Assembly (NCBI GenBank): GCA_016302545.1
Contig: JAEDNK010000010.1
Span: 1 to 24,097 of the forward strand
DNA length: 24,097 bases
Source of the DNA: Bacillota bacterium
GTDB lineage: Bacteria > Bacillota > Clostridia > Peptostreptococcales > Anaerovoracaceae
Direction: 5' to 3'
In this document: one piece after another, positions 14,601 to 22,384 of the stretch
Numbering within the stretch: the first letter of the stretch is position 1
How the letters are laid out: each line of letters starts with the position of its first letter
Notes under the pieces: model-generated
Told to the model about the DNA's origin: nothing
The model's database searches: none
Seen by the model: the letters and a program-made list of their open reading frames with translations, nothing else
Program-made: the position numbers and the translations under genes

Positions 14601-15243
14601 TAAGGAGAGTCGCGAAATCAGAAGCCGTATGAGAGAGCTGGGCGACGTCAATGTAGGCGCTATCAGGGAATATGAACAGGTAAGCGAGAGATACAGATTT
14701 TTGTCCGAGCAGAGGGCTGATATCACAGAAGCCATGGATGAACTTAAGGCGATTATCAGCGATATGGAGAAGACTATCAGGACAAAATTCAAGGAAAATT
14801 TCGACCAGGTGGTAATTAACTTCGAGGAAATTTTTAAGGAACTTTTCGGAGGAGGTCACGCTGAACTCAGACTTGACGATGAGGACAATCCTCTGGAAGC
14901 AGGCATAGAGATTATCGCGCAGCCTCCGGGAAAGAAGCTTCAGAATATAAATCTGATGAGCGGCGGTGAAAAGACCATGACTGCCATCGCTCTCATGTTT
15001 GCGGTTCTTAAGACAAAGCCTACTCCTTTCTGTATCCTCGACGAGGTTGAGGCAGCGCTTGATGATGCAAATATTGACAGATTTGCCAAATATCTCAGGA
15101 AATTTTATGATATACAGTTTGCTATCGTAACTCACCAGAAGGCTACAATGGAGCACGCAGATGTGCTTTACGGCGTGACCATGCCTGAGCAGGGCATTTC
15201 CAAGGTTCTGTCTCTCAGGCTCGGGGACAAATTTGAAATATAA
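11695..15243 (+). CDS. smc: Chromosome segregation protein SMC
   Basis: SMC is the ATPase of bacterial condensin, forming ring-like dimers with ScpA and ScpB (not in this window) that organise and separate chromosomes. The 1182 residues match the family. Walker A GPNGSGKS is at 31-38. A coiled-coil arm covers about 165-500. The hinge is at about 505-670 (from GYNGAVKFIMKSHIKGIHG through GGKYKN). A second arm runs to about 1020, and the C-terminal head carries the ABC signature MSGGEK (1088-1093) and Walker B FCILDE with D1116 and E1117. The ATG follows the rnc TAG without a gap, and the ribosome site GAGGAG lies within rnc. ftsY begins 10 bases after its stop. Confidence 0.98.
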   Translation: MYFKRLEMHGFKSFAEPVVIEFHEGVTCIVGPNGSGKSNISDAIRWVLGEQSPKMLRGGKMEEVIFSGTASRKSRGMAEVTLVIDNSTGILPIDYNEVAITRRMYRSGESEYLINNSHCRLRDIRELIMDTGIGVDGYSIIGQGKIADIVSSKPDSRREIFEEAAGVVMYKSKKAESERKLAGANANLERVNDIIGEIEGRIGGLKEDSAKAKEYLELKDRYRELEINITLKNVEKLDNSNSALKEDAGQLAENIEKLTARKKEMNEKLSAGRARSESLEQLGSQARDRLLAKVEELNRLTSKSQLDSEKEAGIDRDYARISEEIASLEEKLSREAENAENLEKNKETVMAELNAEEDKLREKVEAYNAITAESLRLSEMIEDAKNRMYSLHSKVSAKRSEAKSIESYKGSLAKRKEQLLAEGAEIEESGKAHREAVEKAQKEKNENMRLMEETAAKFEKARGESLSCEDSIKQLTVQAEDIRIRGSQLTARKKTIEEMENNYEGYNGAVKFIMKSHIKGIHGVVAELMKVPAGLETAVETALGAGMQNIVCEKDANAKEAINLLKSNKAGRLTFLPVESVKASAATVSRAISGAPGFRGLASDLIEYDSRYEGVFRYLLGRVAVVDNMDRAIALSKAAGSGLRFVTVDGEIINASGAITGGKYKNATANLLSRRSEIEKLSLEIASLKEDYRNLEEKLGSEKKRHEELKDGIEAIEKQRRNLEIEAADISAKLKMLEESGRDAEENTAKKEREMEAIRQDYNNAVKLSEAAFKEAEEAEKQISILDAEINDKIEEHEKIKEKVNCAAEEITAARIARTDRENKYDSVCQLLSRVQDAIDDFTVQIDDRRDMLDLLEQEKSKLLFNSEDIGDTVKALSEEKAELEDYIDRISNEKSALMEEINKLDAEYFSIGDSLNAYQDQKYQQEIKLAKNETQLDTIKEKLWDEFEISYAQALELKKENFSLAPAVKESREIRSRMRELGDVNVGAIREYEQVSERYRFLSEQRADITEAMDELKAIISDMEKTIRTKFKENFDQVVINFEEIFKELFGGGHAELRLDDEDNPLEAGIEIIAQPPGKKLQNINLMSGGEKTMTAIALMFAVLKTKPTPFCILDEVEAALDDANIDRFAKYLRKFYDIQFAIVTHQKATMEHADVLYGVTMPEQGISKVLSLRLGDKFEI

Positions 15244-15253
15244 GGAGAGCGTA

Positions 15254-16153
15254 ATGTCAGTATTTAAAGAAAAGAAATCCTTCTTCGGAAGACTCAGTGA
15301 AAAAATTGCCGACGCGGTAATGGCAAGAGCAGAGGTTGACGAGGATTTAATGGACGAGCTCGAAGAAATTCTCATAACTTCGGATATCGGCATGGATACC
15401 ACCATGAATGTTATGACGAAGCTGAGAGAAAAAATTAAAAATGACTATATAACCAGTCCGGAGGGTGTGACTAAAACGCTTAAGGCAATTCTTACCGCGG
15501 CTGTCGATAAGGCAGAGCGGCAGAAGCTCAGCGATAAGGTTCCTCTGGTAATTCTCATGATAGGAATCAACGGAGGGGGCAAGACTACCACCATAGGCAA
15601 GCTGGCACACAGGTGCAAAAAACAGGGTAAGACCGTAATGCTTGCCGCCGCCGATACCTTCAGAGCCGCTGCCGCAGAGCAGCTGGTAATATGGGGCGAA
15701 AGAAACGGAATAAACGTTATAAGACATCAGGAGGGCGCGGACCCTTCAGCCGTGATTTACGATGCAATCCAGTCGGCAAAGGCGAAAAAAATCGATGTGC
15801 TTATCTGCGATACGGCAGGTCGCCTTCAGAACAAAAAGAATCTGATGAACGAGCTGGAAAAGATGAATAAGGTAATTACCAGAGAATTCCCTGAAGCCGA
15901 AAGAGAAACACTTCTGGTGCTGGATGCCACCACAGGCAAAAATGCCGTTTCACAGGCAAGCGAATTCGGCCAGGTTGCCGACATCACCGGAATTGTACTT
16001 ACCAAGCTGGACGGAACCGCCAAGGGCGGAATTGCCATAACAATAGCGGAGGAATTTGATATGCCTATAAAGTTTATAGGCGTGGGTGAAGGAATTGAGG
16101 ACCTGGAGGAATTCGTGCCGGAAACCTTTATAGGAGGAATATTTGATGAGTAA
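15254..16153 (+). CDS. ftsY: Signal recognition particle receptor FtsY
   Basis: FtsY is the membrane-associated GTPase receptor that docks ribosome-SRP complexes for co-translational insertion. I place the start at ATG 15254 (299 residues) because AAGGAGAG at 15242-15249 precedes it; an upstream in-frame TTG lies inside smc and has no such site. The N domain covers about 1-95 and the G domain the rest, with the P-loop GINGGGKTTT (104-113), AADTFRAAAAEQL, DTAGR and TKLDGTAKGG. The long acidic A domain of E. coli FtsY is absent, as is normal in Firmicutes. ffh does not follow directly; instead the end of ftsY overlaps der by 8 bases. Confidence 0.97.
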   Translation: MSVFKEKKSFFGRLSEKIADAVMARAEVDEDLMDELEEILITSDIGMDTTMNVMTKLREKIKNDYITSPEGVTKTLKAILTAAVDKAERQKLSDKVPLVILMIGINGGGKTTTIGKLAHRCKKQGKTVMLAAADTFRAAAAEQLVIWGERNGINVIRHQEGADPSAVIYDAIQSAKAKKIDVLICDTAGRLQNKKNLMNELEKMNKVITREFPEAERETLLVLDATTGKNAVSQASEFGQVADITGIVLTKLDGTAKGGIAITIAEEFDMPIKFIGVGEGIEDLEEFVPETFIGGIFDE

Positions 16154-17471
16154 ACCTATAGTTGCCATAGTTGGCAGACCTAATGTGGGCAAGTCTACCT
16201 TTTTTAACAGAATAGTGGGAAGGCGCATTTCCATCGTGGAGGATACGCCCGGCGTTACCCGCGACAGGATTTTCGCTGAAGCAGAATGGAATTCAGTTCA
16301 TTTTGCGCTGATTGACACAGGCGGTATAGAGCCGTCAAGCGCCGATGTTATACTTTCTCAGATGAGAGAGCAGGCGCAAATTGCCATGGATATGGCGGAT
16401 GTAATCCTTTTCCTTACAGATGGAAAGGAGGGGCTTACTCATGCCGACAGGGAAGTGGCGAACATGCTTATGCGCACAGGCAAAAGAGTTATTCTGGTGG
16501 TAAATAAGATAGATAATCCGTCTAAGCTGCCGGATGACTTCTATGATTTCTACGAGCTTGGACTGGGAGAGCCTATTCCTGTTTCCGCTGCCAACATGCT
16601 TAACTTCGGCGACGTGCTCGATGAAATAGTCGAAAGCTTTCCGGAAGACCTTGAGGAAGAGGATGAGGATACCATCAAGATTGCCGTTATCGGCAAACCT
16701 AATGTAGGTAAGTCCTCCCTTATAAACTGCCTGCTGGGGGAAAACAGAGTAATCGTTTCGCCTATTGCAGGAACCACAAGAGACAGCATAGATACCCCTT
16801 TTGAAAAGGACGGCGAAAAGTATATTTTAATCGACACTGCGGGCATCAGACGAAAATCCAAGGTAAACGAGGATATAGAGCGTTACAGCGTAGTAAGAGC
16901 GGTAGCCGCCATCGAAAGATGCGATGTATGCCTTTTGGTTATAGACGCAGCCGAGGGCATAACCGAACAGGACAAAAAAATCGCAGGCGTGGCTCACGAG
17001 GCAGGCAAGGGAATAGTGGTTGTGGTAAATAAGTGGGACCTTATTGAAAAGGAAACCAACACCATGAGAGACTTTAAACGCCTCATCGAAGCGGAGATGC
17101 AGTTCATGTCCTACGCTCCTTCGGTGTTTATTTCGGTAAAGGATAAGCAGAGGGTTTTTCAGGTAATCGAAATGGCTAAATATGTGGCAGAAAAGAGGGC
17201 CATGAGAGTGCCGACGGGACAGCTGAACAGCCTTATTGCCGATGCCACCATGATGAAGCAGCCGCCTTCGGACAAGGGAAGAAGACTTAAGATATACTAC
17301 GTGACTCAGGTTGCAGTAAAGCCGCCTCTGTTCAGTTTCCAAATAAACAAGAGAGAGCTCATGCATTTTTCATATGCCCGTTATCTGGAAAACAAAATCA
17401 GAGAAGGCTTCGGCTTTGAAGGAACATCCATTAAGTTTGTATTCAGAGAAAAAGGCGAAAAAGAGGAGTAG
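16146..17471 (+). CDS. der: Ribosome biogenesis GTPase Der (EngA)
   Basis: Der is a tandem GTPase that binds the 50S precursor late in ribosome assembly. Two G domains are seen: the first has the P-loop GRPNVGKS at 10-17, DTPGVTRD-type and DTGGIE switches and NKID. The second has GKPNVGKS at 183-190, AGTTRDS, DTAGIRRKSK and NKWD. A C-terminal KH-like domain (about 350-441) ends with FEGTSIKFVFREKGEKEE. The start is ATG 16146 (441 residues), preceded by AGGAGG at 16133-16138. An adjacent TTG one codon earlier is less likely. The start lies within the last 8 bases of ftsY, suggesting translational coupling. plsY follows after 3 bases. Confidence 0.98.
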   Translation: MSKPIVAIVGRPNVGKSTFFNRIVGRRISIVEDTPGVTRDRIFAEAEWNSVHFALIDTGGIEPSSADVILSQMREQAQIAMDMADVILFLTDGKEGLTHADREVANMLMRTGKRVILVVNKIDNPSKLPDDFYDFYELGLGEPIPVSAANMLNFGDVLDEIVESFPEDLEEEDEDTIKIAVIGKPNVGKSSLINCLLGENRVIVSPIAGTTRDSIDTPFEKDGEKYILIDTAGIRRKSKVNEDIERYSVVRAVAAIERCDVCLLVIDAAEGITEQDKKIAGVAHEAGKGIVVVVNKWDLIEKETNTMRDFKRLIEAEMQFMSYAPSVFISVKDKQRVFQVIEMAKYVAEKRAMRVPTGQLNSLIADATMMKQPPSDKGRRLKIYYVTQVAVKPPLFSFQINKRELMHFSYARYLENKIREGFGFEGTSIKFVFREKGEKEE

Positions 17472-17474
17472 GAT

Positions 17475-18092
17475 ATGCTGAGCAATGTTGTTATTTTTAC
17501 TGAAACACCTCTTTGGAGAGTGATAATACCCGTCATAGCAGCCTATCTGCTGGGAAATATTTCCCCGTCTATAATACTGGGAAAGCTTCACGGTATAGAC
17601 ATAAAGAAAGAAGGAAGCGGAAACGCAGGGACCACCAATGCCCTGAGAGTGCTGGGTAAAAAGGCCGCCCTCATAACCCTTGTAATCGACATAGGAAAAG
17701 GGGTGGCGGCAGTTCTCATAGGAAGACTCATTGGAGGAGAAGCAGTAGGATATCTGTGTGCCCTGGCTGTTTTTTGCGGTCATATCTGGCCCTGCTTTTA
17801 CAGCTTCAAGGGCGGCAAGGGCGTAGCCACCGCTTTCGGAGCTTTGCTGGCAGTAAACTGGATGCTGGGACTTGCTGCGCTGGCAGTAGTCGCCATAGGA
17901 CTTGCATTGACCAAGAGAATGTCCGTAGGCTCCCTTCTGGGTGCTGTCTCCTTTCCGCTTCTCTGCCGGTTTTTGGAGCCTGATTTCCTGTTGATAGGTT
18001 CTGTTATGGCCATAGTGGTGCTTCTCAAGCACAGGGCAAACATCAGGAGACTTCTCAAGGGCGAGGAGCCTAAGATGTCATTTAAAAAGTGA
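17475..18092 (+). CDS. plsY: Glycerol-3-phosphate acyltransferase PlsY
   Basis: PlsY is an integral membrane enzyme that moves the acyl group from the acyl-phosphate made by PlsX to glycerol-3-phosphate, giving lysophosphatidic acid. The 205-residue protein has the three conserved loops: GSGNAGTTNALRVLG (about 48-62), GHIWPCFYSFKGGKGVAT (about 98-115), and HRANIRRLLKGEE near the C terminus. About five hydrophobic helices are visible between them. It lies between der and gpsA, the gene for the enzyme that makes its glycerol-3-phosphate substrate, so pathway partners are adjacent. The Der-PlsY-GpsA order is common in Clostridia. Confidence 0.97.
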   Translation: MLSNVVIFTETPLWRVIIPVIAAYLLGNISPSIILGKLHGIDIKKEGSGNAGTTNALRVLGKKAALITLVIDIGKGVAAVLIGRLIGGEAVGYLCALAVFCGHIWPCFYSFKGGKGVATAFGALLAVNWMLGLAALAVVAIGLALTKRMSVGSLLGAVSFPLLCRFLEPDFLLIGSVMAIVVLLKHRANIRRLLKGEEPKMSFKK

Positions 18093-18104
18093 TTGGAGAA
18101 AAGA

Positions 18105-19115
18105 ATGTATAATTATAAAAAAATAGGTGTAATCGGAGCGGGGAGCTTCGGCACTGCTCTTGCCACGGTCCTTGCAGGCAAAGGAAATCATGTTACCCTC
18201 TGGGCAAGAAAGACGCAGCAGATCGAAGAGATGAGAAGGACCGGCGAAAACAGTCATTACCTTCCCGGAGTAAAGCTGCCATCCGAAATCGAGCTTTCCG
18301 ATGACCTTAAAAATACATGTGAGGACAAGGATTATCTGCTGTTTGCAGTCCCTGCCCAGAGCTTCAGAGACGTTCTGACCGAGGCAGCAAAATATTTTGA
18401 TCCTTCGGTGCCTGTAATAAACGTCGCCAAGGGAATCGAAAAGGGGACATTGCTTAGACTTTCGCAGGTTGCGGAGGAAGTGATGCCGGAAGTGAGATAT
18501 GTGGCTCTATCAGGACCGTCTCATGCAGAGGAGGTAGCCAGACAGCTGCCCACTACCGTTGCTGTGGCAAGCAAGGACCACGACTTAGCAGTGGAGATAC
18601 AGGAGCTTTTCTTTACAGAAAGGTTCAGAGTATATTCAAACGAGGATATTGCAGGCGTTGAGCTTGGAGGCGCACTTAAAAACATAATAGCCCTCGGAGC
18701 CGGAATTTCCGACGGGTTGGGGTTTGGAGACAATGCCAAGGCGGCAATGATGACAAGAGGCATCACTGAGATGACAAGACTGGGACTCACCATGGGCGCA
18801 GAGATGAAGACCTTTTCCGGTCTTACAGGGATTGGAGATCTGATAGTGACCTGTACCAGTATGCACTCCAGAAACAGGCGCTGCGGAATTTTCATAGGTG
18901 AGGGCGTAGCCCCTGATGAAGCCATTCAAAGGATAGGCATGGTGGTAGAGGGCATTTCCACAGCGGAGGCGGCTTATGCTTTGGCGCAGCAGTACGGAAT
19001 AGAGATGCCCATAACCGAGAGCATTTATAAAGTAATACATGGGGATATGGACGCGCGCAGCGCAGTTTCTTACCTTATGGGCAGAGAAATGAAAAACGAA
19101 ATGCACATTATATAA
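18105..19115 (+). CDS. gpsA: Glycerol-3-phosphate dehydrogenase [NAD(P)+]
   Basis: GpsA reduces dihydroxyacetone phosphate to glycerol-3-phosphate for phospholipid synthesis. I choose ATG 18105 (336 residues, MYNYKKIGVIGAGSFG) because GGAG at 18095-18098 precedes it; an in-frame TTG at 18093 would sit on the ribosome site. The Rossmann motif GAGSFG is at 11-16. Further landmarks are LFAVPAQSFR, NVAKGIEKGT, ALSGPSHAEEV and the catalytic-lysine block ELGGALKNIIALGAGISDGLGFGDNAKAA. TGIGDLIVTC and RNRR follow in the substrate region. The gene begins 12 bases after plsY and completes the plsX-plsY-gpsA pathway set. Confidence 0.97.
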   Translation: MYNYKKIGVIGAGSFGTALATVLAGKGNHVTLWARKTQQIEEMRRTGENSHYLPGVKLPSEIELSDDLKNTCEDKDYLLFAVPAQSFRDVLTEAAKYFDPSVPVINVAKGIEKGTLLRLSQVAEEVMPEVRYVALSGPSHAEEVARQLPTTVAVASKDHDLAVEIQELFFTERFRVYSNEDIAGVELGGALKNIIALGAGISDGLGFGDNAKAAMMTRGITEMTRLGLTMGAEMKTFSGLTGIGDLIVTCTSMHSRNRRCGIFIGEGVAPDEAIQRIGMVVEGISTAEAAYALAQQYGIEMPITESIYKVIHGDMDARSAVSYLMGREMKNEMHII

Positions 19116-19144
19116 TGATATTACAGAAAGGTTAAAGCGTATAA

Positions 19145-20482
19145 TTGGAAAAGAAATTTCACATTACCACCTTTGGCTGCCAGATGAACGAGCATGACTC
19201 GGAAACCCTTGCGGGAATGCTTCTGGAAAGAGGCTATGTGCAGGCAAAGGAGAGAAAAGATGCTAATATCGTAATATTCAATACCTGCAGCATCAGAGAA
19301 AACGCGGACAAGCGGTTTTTCGGAACCCTGGGACAGCTAAAAAAGAAGAAGCTGGAACAGCGAGAAAATTTTACCGTCTGTGTGTGCGGCTGCATGATGC
19401 AGCAGCAGCACATTATAGATACCCTCAAGTCTAAATATCCATGGGTGGATGTTATTTTCGGAACTCATAACATACACGAGCTTCCGACCCTTTTGGATAA
19501 TTTGTATAACGAGAAACAAAAGCAGCTTTCCGTGCTTGAGGAGGGAGGCGAAATCGTCGAGGGTCTTCCTGCTGAAAGAATGTTTAAGCATAAGGCATTT
19601 GTAAACATAATGTACGGCTGTAACAACTTCTGTACCTACTGCATTGTTCCCTATACAAGGGGCAGGGAGAGAAGCAGAAAGCCGGAGGATATTTTAAGAG
19701 AAATAAAAGAGCTTGCAGCAGACGGAGTAAAGGAGGTAACCCTTCTCGGGCAGAACGTCAACTCCTATAAAGGGGAGAGCGAAACAGAGCCGGGAACCTG
19801 TGATTTTACGGACCTTATATATCTGATTGATAAGGTGGAGGGTATAGAGAGAATCCGTTTTATGACCAGCCACCCAAAGGATCTTTCGGATAAACTGATA
19901 AAGGCTTTTGGCGAGTGTAAAAAGCTTTGTCACTATTTCCATCTTCCTGTTCAGGCGGGTTCAAGCAGAGTGCTGAAGCAGATGAACAGACGGTATACCA
20001 GAGAGGCATATCTGGAGCTGGTGAAAAAGCTGAGGGAGGTTGCCCCTGACATAGCCATTTCCACGGACATAATCGTAGGCTTTCCGGGGGAAACGGAGGA
20101 AGAGTTTGAAGAAACCCTGAGCCTCTGCGAAGAGGTCAGATTCGATTCGGCCTTTACCTTCCTCTATTCGGTGAGAAAGGGCACTCCGGCGGCTGAATAC
20201 GAAAATCAGATTCCGGAGGAGGTCAAACACGAAAGGTTTAACAGGCTGGTGGAGGTAATCAACCGGATTTCAGCCGAAAAAAATTCCCAGTATGTGGGAA
20301 AAATTGAAAAGGTGCTGGTGGACGGACCTTCCAAGACCAATTCAAAAACCTACGGCGGGAGAACGGAGACCTTTAAGCTTGTAAACTTTCGGGGAAACCC
20401 TGACATGGCAGGCAAAATTGTCAATGTCAGGATTACTTCATCTAACACATTCAGCCTTGAAGGCGAGGTTGTGACGGAATAG
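19145..20482 (+). CDS. miaB: tRNA-2-methylthio-N6-dimethylallyladenosine synthase MiaB
   Basis: MiaB is a radical SAM methylthiotransferase that adds a methylthio group to i6A37 of tRNAs reading UNN codons. The 445 residues include the UPF0004 domain with cluster cysteines C12, C48 and C83, the radical SAM motif C159-X3-C163-X2-C166 in YGCNNFCTYC, and a C-terminal TRAM domain (about 380-443, from EKVLVDGPSKTNSKTYGGRTE). The start must be TTG at 19145, because an in-frame TAA sits directly before it (TAATTG) and the next methionine is inside the first cluster motif. The ribosome site AGAAAGG at 19125-19131 is rather distant at 13 bases. mutS, mutL and miaA, often near miaB in Clostridia, do not follow. 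Confidence 0.96.
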   Translation: MEKKFHITTFGCQMNEHDSETLAGMLLERGYVQAKERKDANIVIFNTCSIRENADKRFFGTLGQLKKKKLEQRENFTVCVCGCMMQQQHIIDTLKSKYPWVDVIFGTHNIHELPTLLDNLYNEKQKQLSVLEEGGEIVEGLPAERMFKHKAFVNIMYGCNNFCTYCIVPYTRGRERSRKPEDILREIKELAADGVKEVTLLGQNVNSYKGESETEPGTCDFTDLIYLIDKVEGIERIRFMTSHPKDLSDKLIKAFGECKKLCHYFHLPVQAGSSRVLKQMNRRYTREAYLELVKKLREVAPDIAISTDIIVGFPGETEEEFEETLSLCEEVRFDSAFTFLYSVRKGTPAAEYENQIPEEVKHERFNRLVEVINRISAEKNSQYVGKIEKVLVDGPSKTNSKTYGGRTETFKLVNFRGNPDMAGKIVNVRITSSNTFSLEGEVVTE

Positions 20483-20522
20483 ATACTTTATCATTGTTAA
20501 TTGAAGAAAGGAAAATCAGACA

Positions 20523-22316
20523 ATGGATATTTTCTCAGTCATCAGACTCCTTGGCGGTTTAGCCATGTTCCTCTACGGAATGGAGGTTATGGGCGACGGA
20601 TTAAAAAATCTTTCCGGTTCGGCCCTTAAGAGCGTTCTCGGAAAGGCTACGCAGAACGTGGTAATGGGAGTCATTACGGGTATGCTGGTTACGGCGGTGA
20701 TTCAGAGCTCCACTGCGACGATCGTGTTGACAGTAGGTTTGATAAGCGCCGGAATTCTTGACCTTAAGCAGGCTGTGAGCATAGTAATGGGAGCCAATAT
20801 CGGGACTACCATCACCGCGCAGATAATCAGACTCATGGACATAGATTCCTCGGGGAGTATGATTCTTGAATTTTTCAAGCCGGATACTCTGGCACCGGTT
20901 GCACTGGTAGCAGGCATTATTCTTATAATGTTTGTAAAGTCGCCTAAGAGCAAAACTCCCGGTGAAATTGCTGTAGGCTTTGGTATCCTTTTCTCAGGGC
21001 TCCTTAATATGACTGCTGCAGTAGAGCCGTTGGCCGAGTCCGATGCCTTCGTTGATCTTATGCAGAGATTCAGCGACAGTCCGATTCTGGCAATAGGAGT
21101 GGGGCTGTTAATAACTGTAATAGTACAGAGCTCTTCGGCTACCGTAGGTATGATACAGGCGATTTCCGTTACAGGAGCTATGTCCTTTAACTTGATTTAT
21201 CCGCTTATAATGGGTATAAATTTAGGAACCTGTGTTACTACGGCTATGGTCTGCTCAATCGGCTCGTCAAAGGACGCAAAGAGGACAGGCATAGTTCACA
21301 TTATTTTCAATGTGATTGGAACGATTTTCTTTATGATTGTAATGTCTCTGATAAAATGGGCAGGGGGCTTTCCTGACCTTTGGAACAGCGTAGTCAACAG
21401 CGGAGATATAGCCAACTTCCAGACCATATTCAATCTGGTTACTGCTGTGGTGCTGGTACCTTTTGCCGGAGTTCTCGTGAATATCTCACTTAAGATTATT
21501 AAGCCGGAGCCATCGGATGCAGAAGACAGAGCAGACCTCGCCGTTCCCGACGAAAAGCTCTTTCAAGTACCCGCTATGGCGCTGGACGAGTCCAACAAGG
21601 CTATCACTCATATGGGTGAGGTTGCCCTCAAGAATCTTAAGAGAAGCTGCAGGCTTGTGGAAAAATACGATGAAGGCAGGATTTCGGTTATCGGAGAAAA
21701 CGAGGATAATCTGGATATGTTCACAGACGCCATGGACAGCTATCTTGTAAATCTGTCAGGATATGTTGAGACCGATCACGATAATCAGCATATCAATATA
21801 CTTATGCAGGCCAGCACCAACTTTGAGAGAGTGGGAGACCATGCTGTCAATATTATGGAAGTGGCTCAGAAGATTGATTCAGAAAAACTGGAGCTCTCGG
21901 ATATTGCTCTCAAGGAGCTTAACATTGTAGAGCAGGCTGTTTTGGAGATTACTGATATAACCGTTGAGGCCTTCAGAAGCCTTGACAGCGATAAGGCGAG
22001 GAGCATTGAACCTCTGGAGGAGGTTATCGACGACATGGTTGTAAAGCTTAAGGACAGACATGTGGATCGTCTGAAAAAGGGTCAGTGTACAACTCCCGGC
22101 GGCATGGCATTTATCGACCTCATCACAAATCTGGAAAGAGTGGCCGACCAGTGCTCCAACATTGCTCTGCTCATCATGAGCCATGACGACAGCAGCATCA
22201 TAGGTAACTACCATGGATATCTCAAGGAGCTGCATAAGGGCGGCGAGGCTCAATATGACGCCGAACTTGCAAGAAGAAAGCAGCAGTATCTGAATCAGCT
22301 TAACTACCTGAACTGA
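20523..22316 (+). CDS. Na+/phosphate cotransporter with C-terminal PhoU-like domain (NptA/YjbB family)
   Basis: This 597-residue membrane protein has the two inverted Na/Pi repeats of the PNaS family, each with a QSS motif: QSSTATIVL from 61 and QSSSATVGM from 202. GANIGTT and GINLGT blocks follow them. About eight hydrophobic segments reach residue 320. The C-terminal part (about 355-560) is a helical PhoU-like domain, with paired blocks such as LMQASTNFERVGDHAVNIMEVA and FIDLITNLERVADQCSNIALLI, whose ExxxDxxxN-like pattern can bind metal. It probably moves phosphate with sodium across the membrane; direction and regulation are unknown. The ATG at 20523 has AGAAAGGA upstream. There is no clear promoter in the 40 bases after miaB, so it may ride on the upstream operon. 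A hairpin follows its stop. Confidence 0.93.
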   Translation: MDIFSVIRLLGGLAMFLYGMEVMGDGLKNLSGSALKSVLGKATQNVVMGVITGMLVTAVIQSSTATIVLTVGLISAGILDLKQAVSIVMGANIGTTITAQIIRLMDIDSSGSMILEFFKPDTLAPVALVAGIILIMFVKSPKSKTPGEIAVGFGILFSGLLNMTAAVEPLAESDAFVDLMQRFSDSPILAIGVGLLITVIVQSSSATVGMIQAISVTGAMSFNLIYPLIMGINLGTCVTTAMVCSIGSSKDAKRTGIVHIIFNVIGTIFFMIVMSLIKWAGGFPDLWNSVVNSGDIANFQTIFNLVTAVVLVPFAGVLVNISLKIIKPEPSDAEDRADLAVPDEKLFQVPAMALDESNKAITHMGEVALKNLKRSCRLVEKYDEGRISVIGENEDNLDMFTDAMDSYLVNLSGYVETDHDNQHINILMQASTNFERVGDHAVNIMEVAQKIDSEKLELSDIALKELNIVEQAVLEITDITVEAFRSLDSDKARSIEPLEEVIDDMVVKLKDRHVDRLKKGQCTTPGGMAFIDLITNLERVADQCSNIALLIMSHDDSSIIGNYHGYLKELHKGGEAQYDAELARRKQQYLNQLNYLN

Positions 22317-22322
22317 AAAAAG

Positions 22323-22351
22323 TAATATCAAACCCCTCCGCGACATATATT
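22323..22351 (+). promoter_or_regulatory. Candidate sigma-E (mother cell) promoter of spoIVA
   Basis: TAATATC (22323-22329) matches six of seven positions of the sigma-E -35 consensus KMATATT, and CATATATT (22344-22351) matches seven of eight of the -10 consensus CATACAHT. They are spaced 14 bp apart. Transcription would start near 22358, about 27 bases before spoIVA. spoIVA is a known sigma-E gene in Bacillus. The match is by eye and untested. Confidence 0.55.
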
Positions 22352-22384
22352 CATAAAAAAGCAGGGTATTGCGGAGGGGTTTTT
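22330..22384 (+). terminator. Terminator-like hairpin overlapping the spoIVA ribosome binding site
   Basis: AAACCCCTCCGC (22330-22341) and GCGGAGGGGTTT (22371-22382) are exact reverse complements over 12 bp with a 29-base loop, and T runs through 22384. It can end transcripts from the phosphate transporter. The 3' arm holds GGAGG (22373-22377), seven bases before the spoIVA ATG, so the same fold hides the ribosome site. Confidence 0.8.

Noticed and set aside
14524..15405. Minus-strand open frame of 293 codons
   Set aside because: It lies antisense to smc and ftsY, which have full family motifs on the plus strand; no ribosome site or recognisable domain is present.
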